DNA of 28,407 nucleotides from UBA1535 sp002323775 (GTDB lineage: Bacteria; Bacillota; Clostridia; Tissierellales; Sedimentibacteraceae): contig DAMAHZ010000040.1 in the NCBI GenBank assembly GCA_031993545.1, positions 1 through 28,407 on the forward strand, given 5' to 3'. Each line of letters begins with the position of its first letter. Position 1 is the stretch's first letter. Made by a program: the position numbers and the translations under genes. This document shows positions 1 to 7,383 of the stretch, in pieces. The notes under the pieces were generated by a model. That model had not been told where the DNA came from. It did not search any database and was given only the letters and a program-made list of their open reading frames with translations.

Positions 1-219
1 ATAATTCTCCTTTATCGTGCTTACCATCAAGCTCCAATGCTCCGGCTGAATATTAGTGCTGTCAATATTTAAAATCTGAATTGTATCTACATCACACAAC
101 TCATTTATCTCCGGAACATATGACAATAGCTCCTCAGATGTCATCGCTGGTGTTAAACCATCAGGGCTATTTTTCGAAGCAATTGTTCCACCTGTTGTAA
201 TCAGTAATATTTTTTTCAT
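1..219 (-). CDS. L-asparaginase, N-terminal part (cut by window edge)
   Basis: The first 73 codons of a minus-strand gene that runs off the left edge. The protein begins MKKILLITTGGTIASK, and TTGGTIAS is the first active-site motif of bacterial asparaginases, carrying the nucleophilic threonine. These enzymes hydrolyse L-asparagine to aspartate and ammonia. The motif starts only about eight residues from the N-terminus and no signal peptide precedes it, so a cytoplasmic (type I, AnsA-like) enzyme is likelier than the secreted type II. The ATG at 219 is preceded by a strong TGGAGGAGAA ribosome binding site. The gene lies 108 nt downstream of the pseudouridine synthase gene on the same strand. 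The second catalytic motif lies outside the window, so type and completeness cannot be judged. Confidence 0.85.
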   Translation of the reverse strand, partial: MKKILLITTGGTIASKNSPDGLTPAMTSEELLSYVPEINELCDVDTIQILNIDSTNIQPEHWSLMVSTIKENY

Positions 220-327
220 TTTCTCCTCCAAAATCAAATCACAAAATCCGATTTACAATGAAGCTAAACTATAAGCTCATTATAATCTATAATCACAATT
301 AAATGTTAATTCATTATTAATTTATCG

Positions 328-1266
328 TTAATTTTTAATTAGTTTCTTAAAATCCTCAGGCAACTCAGCCTTTATATTTATACGTTTTTTCGTTATAGGG
401 TGAGTAAAGCTCATCTCGCTGCAATGCAGTGCTTGTCTATTAATTAAACTGCTTTCTCTATTATATAAGCTATCCCCTATTATCGGATGTCTAATATGCT
501 TTAAATGAACTCTGATTTGGTGAGTTCTTCCTGTTTCAAGCTTTAGTCTTAAAAGAGTCATATCATCAAATCTGTCTATAACCTCATAATGTGTTATGCT
601 CTCTTTTCCAGACGGGTCAACCGTTCGCATAATATCATCATCATTAAGTCTTGTTATAGGGGCATCAATAGTCCCTTTATCCTGAATTATCGTTCCTTCT
701 GCTATCGCATAGTAATATTTTTCAACAGTATTTTCCTTCATCTGCTTGGATAATTCGTTGTGAATAAAGGAATTTTTTGCAATTATCACTATTCCGGAGG
801 TATTCATATCAAGTCTGTTCACAAGACGAATTTTACTCCTTATATTGTGAGAATCAAAATAAAATCTCACTCCATTTGCAAGCGTATCGTAAAAATGAGA
901 TTTAGTAGGGTGTACAACCATAAACGGAGGTTTATCCACTATAAGCATGCTCTCATCTTCATACAATATTTTTAACGGCATTTCTACAGGGTCGTACTCG
1001 TCTTCTTTTTCATCTTCAAAATAAACAGTCAAAATATCGTCTATGTACACTCTCTTTTTAAGCTTCACAGGCTTTTCGTTCAGAAGTATTTTCCCACTTT
1101 CTTCTAGCTTGACGCAAAGCCTCCTAGAAAAATTTAGCTCGCCAAGTAAAATTTCCTTTACACTTTTATCATTTTCTTGTATTGTATAGTTAAAGCAATT
1201 ATTATTGCTTTGACAATTTTCATGCGACTCACGAAGTGAGACCTTATCTATATCATTATTACTCAT
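328..1266 (-). CDS. RluA-family RNA pseudouridine synthase
   Basis: Converts specific uridines in rRNA or tRNA to pseudouridine in the cytoplasm. The 312-aa protein has an S4-like RNA-binding segment at about residues 34-82. The RluA catalytic domain follows: LIVDKPPFMVVHP (108-120), RLDMNTSG with catalytic Asp153 (151-158), and GRTHQIRVH (246-254). Which RNA site it modifies (RluC, RluD or YhcT type) cannot be told from sequence alone. The ATG at 1266 has an AGGAG site. About 25 residues precede the point where S4-containing homologues usually begin. This extension is Asn/Ser-rich and part of it is encoded by a short hairpin sequence, CTCACGAAGTGAG, at 1228-1240, which also recurs in the upstream intergenic region. 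The gene is divergent from NAD kinase. Confidence 0.92.
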   Translation of the reverse strand: MSNNDIDKVSLRESHENCQSNNNCFNYTIQENDKSVKEILLGELNFSRRLCVKLEESGKILLNEKPVKLKKRVYIDDILTVYFEDEKEDEYDPVEMPLKILYEDESMLIVDKPPFMVVHPTKSHFYDTLANGVRFYFDSHNIRSKIRLVNRLDMNTSGIVIIAKNSFIHNELSKQMKENTVEKYYYAIAEGTIIQDKGTIDAPITRLNDDDIMRTVDPSGKESITHYEVIDRFDDMTLLRLKLETGRTHQIRVHLKHIRHPIIGDSLYNRESSLINRQALHCSEMSFTHPITKKRINIKAELPEDFKKLIKN

Positions 1267-1296
1267 TAAATTGCTCCTAAAATTAAAACTTAAAAA

Positions 1297-1335
1297 GTGT
1301 CACGAAGTGATACTTTTGTATTAACGTAGTGATAC
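1297..1335. repeat. Short CACGAAGTG-type repeats in the rluA-nadK divergent promoter region
   Basis: GTGTCACGAAGTGATAC (1297-1313) is a dyad with a GAA loop. Its right part recurs as AACGTAGTGATAC (1323-1335), matching 11 of 13 bases at a 22-nt period. A third hairpin, CTCACGAAGTGAG (1228-1240), lies in the start of the pseudouridine synthase gene. The repeats sit just upstream of a TATAAT (1341-1346) that could be the -10 of NAD kinase. They may be an operator or a small dispersed hairpin repeat; sequence alone does not decide. Confidence 0.45.
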
Positions 1336-1399
1336 TATGATATAATATAATATAAAAACGGCTTAATGTAAAGTAATATTTAGTAAAAAGGAGTCTTCT

Positions 1400-2200
1400 A
1401 TGGAAAGAATAATAAATTGTTTACCTAATTTAGAAAGCTATTCGAGAACTATTACCGATAATTTAATAAAAATATTAAAAAATGAAGGTTTTACTCCTTA
1501 TGAGGGCTTTAATGAAAATGCAGAGCTTAATATTAGTATTGGCGGAGACGGAGCATTTTTGCATGCAGTAAGAACGAGTAAATTTTCACATATTCCTTTT
1601 ATAGGAATAAATACAGGAACTCTTGGTTTTTTCCCTGAGATTACTCCTGATAATATGGAAAATTTTATTGAGCAATACAAGAGTGCAAATTACAGAATTA
1701 ATGAAATAAATATAATTGAATGTGTAGTGCATGGTAAAAATTCAGTGTTTAAAACTTATGCCGTGAACGATATAGCAATAAAAAGGCATGATATGAAAAC
1801 TGCACATCTCAGAATGTATTTTAATGATAACTATTTGCAGACGATAAGCGGTGACGGTATTATAATCTCATCTCCTCTTGGAAGCTCTGCATACAACTAT
1901 TCAGCAGGAGGATCATTGGTATATCCATCGCTTAAAACGCTTCAGATAATGCCACTAGCTCCCCTTATTTCCAATGCTTATAGGTGCTTAAGCAGCAGTT
2001 TAATAGTTCCTCCAGAATTTGAGGTGAAAATAATTCCAGAGAGTACAGATGATTACGCTCTGACATTGGTCGTTGATGGTATTTGTTATGAATTTGAGCA
2101 TATAGATTCAGTAATTTTTTTCACATCCGCAAAAACAATAAATCAGCTCACAATAGGCGAGTTTAATTATTGGAATGTTATCAAGGATAAGCTTTTATAA
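1400..2200 (+). CDS. nadK: NAD kinase
   Basis: Phosphorylates NAD to NADP in the cytoplasm and so sets the NADPH pool. The 266-aa protein has the family signatures in order: GGDG (48-51, the phosphate-binding and catalytic aspartate loop), NTGTLGF (71-77), NDIAIKR (123-129), and GDGIIISSPLGSSAYNYSAGG (151-171), the NAD-binding and dimer-contact segment. Length matches short Gram-positive NAD kinases. The ATG at 1400 follows AAAAGGAG with good spacing. A TATAAT at 1341-1346 is a probable -10, though no good -35 is visible. In many Firmicutes this gene sits beside an RluA-type pseudouridine synthase in the same direction; here the neighbour is divergent. Transcription ends at the hairpin at 2232-2270. 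Confidence 0.96.
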   Translation: MERIINCLPNLESYSRTITDNLIKILKNEGFTPYEGFNENAELNISIGGDGAFLHAVRTSKFSHIPFIGINTGTLGFFPEITPDNMENFIEQYKSANYRINEINIIECVVHGKNSVFKTYAVNDIAIKRHDMKTAHLRMYFNDNYLQTISGDGIIISSPLGSSAYNYSAGGSLVYPSLKTLQIMPLAPLISNAYRCLSSSLIVPPEFEVKIIPESTDDYALTLVVDGICYEFEHIDSVIFFTSAKTINQLTIGEFNYWNVIKDKLL

Positions 2201-2231
2201 GAGAGAACTGAGTTTCGCTCCTTAGATATTA

Positions 2232-2270
2232 AAAAAGACAGCTAAAACATAAATATTTTGCTGTCTTTTT
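2232..2270. terminator. Bidirectional intrinsic terminator between nadK and degV
   Basis: Perfect 11-bp stem AAAAAGACAGC (2232-2242) / GCTGTCTTTTT (2260-2270) around a 17-nt loop. A run of T follows on the plus strand and a run of A on the left acts as a T-run for the minus strand. It lies between convergent genes, so it can serve both. Confidence 0.85.
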
Positions 2271-2290
2271 CTTAAAACTTATTAGAAGGA

Positions 2291-3130
2291 TTAGTCCTCG
2301 ATGAAAGCAATTGCTAGTGCATTCGGTCCTACATGAGTTCCTATAACAGGTCCGATTTCACCAATAAATACGTCCTTTGCATTATATTTTTCTATAAGCA
2401 ATTTTTTTAATTCTATAGCTGTTTCTTCATTTACTGAATAGTATACTGCCACTGTCTTGTTTTGAGGTTTTACATTATTAGCTATAAAATCATCCAACCA
2501 TTTAAAAACCTTAACTTTTCCTCTTACCTTATCTATTGATTCTATCTTGCCAGTTTTTACTTTTATAATAGGCTTTATATTTAATATAGTTCCTACTACT
2601 GCTGCTCCTTTTGAAAGTCTCCCGCCCTTTTCAAGATATTTGAGGGTATCTACTCCTGCGTATATCGATATTTTCGACTTTATCTCCTCAAGCTTTTTAA
2701 ATATTTCTCCTGCACTCAAGCCTTCTTTTACTAGCTTAGCAGCTTCTAAAACCAGCATACAATGTCCTAAGCAAGCAGACCCTGAATCAACTAAATAAAT
2801 TTTGTCGCTTCCTATCATTTCCTTAGCTATTATAGATGAGCCATATGTTCCGCTAAATTTAGAACTTATAAATATTGCAATTATTTCATTTTCTTTTGCT
2901 AGTTCCTTTTCAAACGCTTCTACTAGAATTCCCGGCGAAGCCTGTGAGGTTGTCGGTAACTTATTAACCTTTGCAAGCTTATCAAAAAATTCAACAGATG
3001 AAATTTCAATCTTATCCAAATAAGATTTGTCTTCGAAATTTACAGTTAGAGGAACTATTTCTATTCCGTATTTTTCTAATAAATCTACTGGAATATCAGC
3101 TGTAGAGTCTGTGATTATTTTTATTGCCAT
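2291..3130 (-). CDS. DegV-family fatty-acid-binding protein (FakB type)
   Basis: DegV proteins bind one fatty acid. Those that work as FakB present it to the kinase FakA for phosphorylation, feeding exogenous fatty acids into phospholipid synthesis. The 279-aa protein starts MAIKIITDSTADIP and has the conserved ligand-head-group motifs TSQ (61-63), SSKFSGTY (89-96) and GGRLSKG (169-175). It ends with IGPVIGTHVGPNALAIAF, another typical DegV block. The ATG at 3130 is chosen because it matches the family start; the frame stays open to a GTG at 3178, preceded closely by AAAGGA, which would add 16 atypical residues. It lies next to a FabT-like repressor gene, and an operator-like site (3238-3250) lies upstream. 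No FakA gene is in the window, so the FakB role is inferred. Confidence 0.9.
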   Translation of the reverse strand: MAIKIITDSTADIPVDLLEKYGIEIVPLTVNFEDKSYLDKIEISSVEFFDKLAKVNKLPTTSQASPGILVEAFEKELAKENEIIAIFISSKFSGTYGSSIIAKEMIGSDKIYLVDSGSACLGHCMLVLEAAKLVKEGLSAGEIFKKLEEIKSKISIYAGVDTLKYLEKGGRLSKGAAVVGTILNIKPIIKVKTGKIESIDKVRGKVKVFKWLDDFIANNVKPQNKTVAVYYSVNEETAIELKKLLIEKYNAKDVFIGEIGPVIGTHVGPNALAIAFIED

Positions 3131-3237
3131 ATAAATACACCCGCACCGATTACACAATAAGCCATGAAAACTCGGCACTTATCCTTTCATTATTTACCAT
3201 TTCCTTACATGTCTCCTAAATTTCGATTTTCAAAATA

Positions 3238-3250
3238 TTTGATTGTTAAA
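3238..3250. promoter_or_regulatory. Imperfect FabT-type site upstream of the DegV gene
   Basis: TTTGATTGTTAAA matches the 6+1+6 dyad of the FabT-like operator at 3766-3778 (TTTGAT-N-ATCAAA) except for two bases in the right half-site. It lies about 108 nt upstream of the DegV start, between it and the repressor gene. A TATAAT on the minus strand lies just upstream. In such AT-rich DNA a match of this quality could be chance. Confidence 0.35.
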
Positions 3251-3299
3251 GTATTATTGCGAAAAATATTATATTATTTATAGAATTAATGTAATAAGC

Positions 3300-3740
3300 T
3301 TATTTTTTTCTACTCTTAAAATATTCGTCTATATCTGCTAAAACATCGATTAATAGCAATTGCTTTTCCTCGCTTAAATGCTCTATAGCACTAAAAACAA
3401 AATCATCATGAAAATTTTCATGGAATTTGTATGCGTGAATACCTCTAGGACTTAATTTAATATATACAATTCTTCTGTCATCTTCTGAACGAGTCCTATA
3501 TACATATCCCTTTTTTACAAGATTACTAATTGCAGTAGTTAATGTTCCGGAGGTAATGTGTAAATCCTTGGCAGTATCAGACATTGTTCTTTCTCTGTTT
3601 AAGCCTATATTTTCAATAACGTGCATTTCGTTGATTGACAAATCTTCATACTCACCACTACATACACAGTCTTCCTCGATTTTTAAAACATTATTAAATA
3701 AGCTTTTTAAAATTTTATTAATTGATTTATGATTGCTCAT
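3300..3740 (-). CDS. fabT: MarR-family repressor, FabT-like
   Basis: A 146-aa winged-helix MarR protein. Its sequence tracks streptococcal FabT, the repressor of fatty-acid synthesis genes that uses acyl-ACP as corepressor: LFNNVLKIEE near residue 15, DLSINEMHVIENIG, LTTAISNLVKKGYVYRTRSEDDRR (recognition helix and wing), then LSPRGIHAYKFHENFH. The ATG at 3740 follows AAGGGGAACAA. An upstream extension of seven residues with no ribosome binding site was discarded. Its promoter is overlapped by a FabT-type operator, indicating autorepression. FabT usually heads the fab operon (fabH, acpP, fabK and so on), but here it stands apart, followed by a DegV/FakB-type gene on the same strand. The FabT assignment rests on sequence recalled from the family plus the operator; a related MarR regulator is possible. 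Confidence 0.8.
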   Translation of the reverse strand: MSNHKSINKILKSLFNNVLKIEEDCVCSGEYEDLSINEMHVIENIGLNRERTMSDTAKDLHITSGTLTTAISNLVKKGYVYRTRSEDDRRIVYIKLSPRGIHAYKFHENFHDDFVFSAIEHLSEEKQLLLIDVLADIDEYFKSRKK

Positions 3741-3763
3741 TTGTTCCCCTTTTACTATCAAAT

Positions 3764-3806
3764 ATTTTGATAATCAAATTATATCATTGTCAAAGTTATT
3801 TGTCAA
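3764..3806 (-). promoter_or_regulatory. fabT promoter with overlapping FabT-type operator
   Basis: On the minus strand TTGACA (3801-3806) and TATAAT (3778-3783) are both consensus and exactly 17 nt apart. The dyad TTTGAT-N-ATCAAA (3766-3778), extended with one mismatch to 3764-3780, overlaps the -10 and the expected start site. The streptococcal FabT operator, as I recall it, is a TTTGATTATCAAA-like palindrome, so this is a strong candidate for autoregulation by the gene it precedes. Confidence 0.75.
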
Positions 3807-3871
3807 TAAATAATTTTTATTTGCCATTTTTTGCTAGTATGTCTTACTCAACTATACTAGGTGAATCATTA

Positions 3872-3975
3872 AAAAAGACCTTTGCAATATAAAACGAATA
3901 CACTGTATATAGCTGTATTTATCAAGATGTCAAACTATATACAGTGTATAAAATTCTTTTAAAAACAGTCTTTTT
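3872..3975. repeat. Dispersed hairpin element, copy 1 (MITE-like)
   Basis: An inner perfect 15-bp stem, ATACACTGTATATAG (3898-3912) / CTATATACAGTGTAT (3935-3949), encloses a 22-nt loop. An outer 8-bp stem, AAAAAGAC (3872-3879) / GTCTTTTT (3968-3975), frames it. Bases 3884-3955 align without gaps to 10471-10542 at 63 of 72 positions. It lies after the alpha/beta hydrolase gene and could also act as its terminator. No ORF is inside, and I see no clear target duplication. Confidence 0.7.
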
Positions 3976-4003
3976 ATAAGCATTGATATTATTGCTTTAT
4001 AGC

Positions 4004-4840
4004 TTAATTATTAACCTTATTATTAATCCAAACTAATATGTCATTTATAACAATATCCTTTTCAGCCTCGTTTAAAATTTCATGATATAAATCATCATAT
4101 ATTTTTATTTGCTTATCTGTAGAAGAAATATTATTATAAAAGTTTTCTGATGAACTATATCTTACCAGCTTATCCTCTTTACCATGCAATATCAAGCAAG
4201 AATATTTGTATTCTTTCGTATTATTTTTTAAGTATGTCATGCCCTCTATGATAAATTGTTTAAAAAATCTTGCTGTTGCCTTATCATGCACTAAAGGGTC
4301 ATTTCTGTATTTGTTCACAACATCTATATCCCTTGATATAAGTGCAGAAAGGTCATTTTTAATCCTCATTTTCGGAAACAAAGCATTGCATATGTTTATC
4401 ACAGTTTTAAGGACTGGATTTGCTTGAGGAGGCTCGTCTGTAGCTGCTCCTGAGAAAATCTGCCCATCTAATCTGTCTTTAAATTTTTCACCATATATGG
4501 CAGTTATAAAGCCACCCATGCTGTGTCCGAACATAAACAGCGGAAGATTTGGAAATTCATCCTTTGCTTTTTGAACTATCAAATCTGCGTCATTGATATA
4601 ATCGTTGTAGCTTTCAACATGAAGCATCAGCCCTCCGCTTTTTCCATGACCTCTGTTGTCAAATCTGTAACATGCAATTTGATTTTCATTTAACTTTTGG
4701 ACAAAATAATCATATCTTGCTAAATGCTCTGCAAAACCATGAACTATAACTATCACGGCTATCGGATTGTCTGGAATATCTTTTTTACAAAATACGTCAA
4801 TACCATCTGAAGTCTTAATAATGCTTTCTTCTCTCATCAT
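4004..4840 (-). CDS. Alpha/beta hydrolase (monoacylglycerol lipase / lysophospholipase-like)
   Basis: A cytoplasmic serine hydrolase of about 278 aa, family Hydrolase_4 (serine aminopeptidase S33-like). Visible features are the oxyanion-hole segment VIVHGFAEH (31-39), the FDNRGHGKSGG loop (60-70) and the nucleophile elbow GHSMGG with Ser107. The acidic residue is probably in LHGKEDK and the base histidine in DDLYHEILNE near the C-terminus. This family cleaves monoglycerides or lysophospholipids; the true substrate is unknown. The start is uncertain: a GTG at 4852 and ATGs at 4840 and 4837 are in frame behind GAAGGAAGG, with no ideal spacing for any. It follows selU by 66 nt on the same strand, so the two may be co-transcribed. 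A lipid role would fit the FabT/FakB neighbours, but that is inference. Confidence 0.85.
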   Translation of the reverse strand: MMREESIIKTSDGIDVFCKKDIPDNPIAVIVIVHGFAEHLARYDYFVQKLNENQIACYRFDNRGHGKSGGLMLHVESYNDYINDADLIVQKAKDEFPNLPLFMFGHSMGGFITAIYGEKFKDRLDGQIFSGAATDEPPQANPVLKTVINICNALFPKMRIKNDLSALISRDIDVVNKYRNDPLVHDKATARFFKQFIIEGMTYLKNNTKEYKYSCLILHGKEDKLVRYSSSENFYNNISSTDKQIKIYDDLYHEILNEAEKDIVINDILVWINNKVNN

Positions 4841-4906
4841 TTTAGCACGCACCCTTCCTTCAAAAATTAATTTTTTTAATTATTATGCAGATATATAAAA
4901 ATAATA

Positions 4907-5944
4907 TTAGTTACAATGGTGTTTTTCCATCCATTTGTCTATCTCCTCAGCAGTTTTCTTCGCTGATATTTCTGCTTTGAATTTTGCTGAATATTCATAT
5001 TCATTTGCTTTGTTCATATACATTGGATCGTAATAATTTATCATTAACTCTTTTGCGACTTCTTCAAAATTAGACTGTTCTAGCTTAGATAAAAGATAAT
5101 CTACCTTTTCATTTGACAGATATTTTCTCAATGCTTCAAAGCTTTTTGCTGATTCCTCAATCCAGTTTTCATTTAAAATATAATCTTTTTTAAGACTTTT
5201 TGCTCTATAATCCAAATCTGCGTCTATAAATATGTGCAAGCCAGATTTCATTCCTGAAAAAATATAATCAGGTATAACAACCTTCCCTATTTTTTTGCTT
5301 TCTGCCTCGATGAATACATATCTCGAATTTGTTATACCTTTTAATTGTTCAAATATATTAGATTCAAAAGCTTTTTGAGAATTGCACTCACCTATTCCTA
5401 TACTCCCCAGCAAAGACCCTCTATGGTTTGCAGCACCCTCTAAATCTAAGACATTGTATCCCAAGCTTTTAAGCTCCATCAATATGTCTGTTTTACCAAC
5501 ACCAGTATTTCCATGCACTACAATATATTTTATATTTTCATTAAGCTCTAATAAGGCTTCTGTAATATATTTTCTATATCCCTTATAGCCATCTATAAGT
5601 CTAAACAAATTAACTCCTATAGAGCTAAATATCGAAGCAAAGGCTGTACTTCTATATCCACCCCTTGCACAGTATACAACTAAATAAGATTCTATTTTCT
5701 TTAGCTCCAATATTTCATCAAACATATTTAAAAGCTTAGGTGAAACAAATTCAATTCCAAATCGTCTTGCTTCATTTTTGCTAAGCTGTTTATACGCAGT
5801 TCCAACAATCTTTCTTTCCTCATCACTCAATATCGGAATATTTACCGCACCCGGTATTGCTCCCTCTTTAAACTCCTCCGGACTTCTAACATCTATAAAA
5901 ATACATTTATTTTTTATTTCACTGTAACTTATTTCATTAAGCAT
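4907..5944 (-). CDS. selU: tRNA 2-selenouridine synthase
   Basis: SelU (MnmH, YbbB) replaces sulfur by selenium in the wobble 2-thiouridine of certain tRNAs, through a geranylated intermediate, using selenophosphate from SelD. The 345-aa protein has an N-terminal rhodanese domain (1-130) with the active cysteine in YCARGGYRS (Cys92). A P-loop domain follows with GNTGVGKT (145-152) and the family signature DLEGAANHRGS (167-177). Both halves and the length are normal, so the enzyme appears intact. The E. coli motif reads CWRGG where this one has CARGG. The start has only a weak AAGGG site. A 17-nt-spaced promoter lies at 6030-6058 and an inverted repeat in the leader at 5960-6001. The gene implies selenium use; selD is not in the window. 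Confidence 0.93.
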   Translation of the reverse strand: MLNEISYSEIKNKCIFIDVRSPEEFKEGAIPGAVNIPILSDEERKIVGTAYKQLSKNEARRFGIEFVSPKLLNMFDEILELKKIESYLVVYCARGGYRSTAFASIFSSIGVNLFRLIDGYKGYRKYITEALLELNENIKYIVVHGNTGVGKTDILMELKSLGYNVLDLEGAANHRGSLLGSIGIGECNSQKAFESNIFEQLKGITNSRYVFIEAESKKIGKVVIPDYIFSGMKSGLHIFIDADLDYRAKSLKKDYILNENWIEESAKSFEALRKYLSNEKVDYLLSKLEQSNFEEVAKELMINYYDPMYMNKANEYEYSAKFKAEISAKKTAEEIDKWMEKHHCN

Positions 5945-5959
5945 TATTTGCCCTTAATT

Positions 5960-6058
5960 CTCTTGTATTTCAATAATTTATATAAGCATTCAGTACAAGA
6001 GCCCTTCTCAAAAGTATTTCAACATTGAAATTATACACCAATTTAATAATCAAGTAAA
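5960..6058 (-). promoter_or_regulatory. selU promoter and leader inverted repeat
   Basis: On the minus strand TTTACT (6053-6058) and TATAAT (6030-6035) are 17 nt apart, giving a start near 6023 and a leader of about 80 nt. The leader holds a perfect 8-bp inverted repeat, TACAAGAG (5994-6001) / CTCTTGTA (5960-5967), around 26 nt. It ends 15 nt before the start codon. It could be a leader stem or a binding site. Confidence 0.5.
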
Positions 6059-6181
6059 TAAAAAATTAATAAGAAAACACAAAGATAAGCTTTAAAAAGC
6101 GTTAATAGTAACTTATATTATTGGCAACAACAATAAGAATTATTTTATAGTTTATAACAATTTATATTATATTATTAAAAA

Positions 6182-6226
6182 ATATAGCAAACTAACAAAA
6201 TATTCTGTTTTGCTAGTTTGCTATAT
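6182..6226 (-). terminator. Intrinsic terminator of the dioxygenase gene
   Basis: A perfect 13-bp stem, ATATAGCAAACTA (6182-6194) / TAGTTTGCTATAT (6214-6226), continues inward with ACAAAA/TTTTG pairs. On the minus strand it is followed by a T-rich tract (ATTTTTTAA). It lies 42 nt after the stop codon of the gene at 6268-7035. Confidence 0.85.
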
Positions 6227-6267
6227 AGATAGTAGTTAATTTTTACTAAGCACTATGGCAAAGCTCA

Positions 6268-7035
6268 TTATTCAAACAAATAGCTTGTCATGGATAAAGA
6301 GCCTAAGATACACTCATCATTAAATACGCTTACTTTCTCATCACCTTCTAATGCTCCCAAAACATACAGCATAGGAGCATAGTGGTCAGATATAGGCACA
6401 GCATAGTCTGCCGATTTTCCTGCTTTTTTATAATTAATTACATTGTCATAGTTTTTATTTTTGATGTTTTCTATAACATATTTATCAAAATCTTCTGCCC
6501 AATCATATCCTCCAGACATCTGCCAATTTACCCTGCTTAGATTGTGAGTAATATTTCCGCTGCCGAAAATTAAGATGCCATCTTTGCGAAGCTTGCTTAA
6601 TTCACGCCCTATGTTGTAATGTTCCTGCATGGAAGCATTTTTGTCAACGCTTAGCTGAATTACAGGAATATCTGCGTTTGGATACATTCTGTGAAGCACA
6701 GACCATGTACCATGGTCATATCCCCATGAATTATCCGTTTCAACAGTACGATTTATAAGTTTAAGGGCTTTGTCTGCCAAATTTGGAGAGCCTTTGGCAT
6801 TGTATATGATTTTATATAGTTCATCAGGAAACCCGTACATATCATATATAGTTTTAGGTGATTCCTCATCCATTATTTTTGTTCCCTTTGTGTACCAGTG
6901 AGCAGAAACAGACAATATAGACTCCGGTCGAGGTATTCTTTCTGCTACAGCTTTCCATTGTTCTACAAAGCTATTATCTTCAATAGCATTCATCGGAGAG
7001 CCGTGACCTATAAATAATGTCGGCATGTATTTCAT
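6268..7035 (-). CDS. DODA-type extradiol aromatic ring-opening dioxygenase (YgiD-like)
   Basis: A LigB-fold non-haem metal enzyme of 255 aa. Members such as E. coli YgiD and plant DODA open catechol rings, for example 4,5-cleavage of L-DOPA. Metal and active-site candidates are His11 in FIGHGSPMN, His46 in SVSAHWYT, His108 in YDHGTWSVL, His164 in GSGNITHN and His218 in SDHYAPMLY, all at family positions. An oxygen-using enzyme is odd beside rubrerythrin and other anaerobe genes, so the physiological reaction in this organism may differ or the gene may act only on oxygen exposure. It is a single gene with its own terminator. The ATG at 7035 follows GAAAGGTAGG, a moderate site. Confidence 0.88.
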   Translation of the reverse strand: MKYMPTLFIGHGSPMNAIEDNSFVEQWKAVAERIPRPESILSVSAHWYTKGTKIMDEESPKTIYDMYGFPDELYKIIYNAKGSPNLADKALKLINRTVETDNSWGYDHGTWSVLHRMYPNADIPVIQLSVDKNASMQEHYNIGRELSKLRKDGILIFGSGNITHNLSRVNWQMSGGYDWAEDFDKYVIENIKNKNYDNVINYKKAGKSADYAVPISDHYAPMLYVLGALEGDEKVSVFNDECILGSLSMTSYLFE

Positions 7036-7383
7036 ATCTATAGCCTACCTTTCAATATAAATATAAGATTTTAATTTTAATGTTAATACTATACCCTCAA
7101 AATTTATTTCAAATCATGCAATTAAGCTCTGTCAATTTTTTGTTATTAAAGTATATAAGATTTTCAATTTATTAGTATTAATTTAATTGATTAAAACCAA
7201 TTAGTTTGATAAAATTTTATAACAACTGAACCTTTTAATTATATTCACCGTCTTTATGTCTGAAGTCGATTTCAAAACGGATTAAAAGAGACATATGTAC
7301 ATTGGTATGACTGCATAACTGATTATATATTGTAGATATGCAATATGCTCCACTCAAAATAAACAGTTAAGATAAAAAACTGA
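7036..7383. other. AT-rich intergenic region between the dioxygenase and glycosylase genes
   Basis: No ORF or recognised RNA is seen. Two inverted repeats stand out. TATGTCT (7255-7261) / AGACATA (7289-7295) is one. AATATGCTCC (7342-7351) / GGAGCATATT (7396-7405) is a 10-bp stem with a 44-nt loop that spans the glycosylase stop codon. On the plus strand the second is followed by TTTTT, but no plus-strand gene precedes it. Confidence 0.5.

Larger units (their letters stand above)
5945..6267. other. Intergenic region with selU promoter and terminator of the dioxygenase gene
   Basis: Apart from the selU promoter (6030-6058), the leader inverted repeat (5960-6001) and the terminator (6182-6226), the stretch is very AT-rich and shows no ORF or conserved element I can name. 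Confidence 0.6.

Noticed and set aside
4907..5944. In-frame UGA selenocysteine codons, given selenium use
   Set aside because: I saw no gene in the window interrupted by UGA with homology continuing past it, and no selenoprotein family is present.
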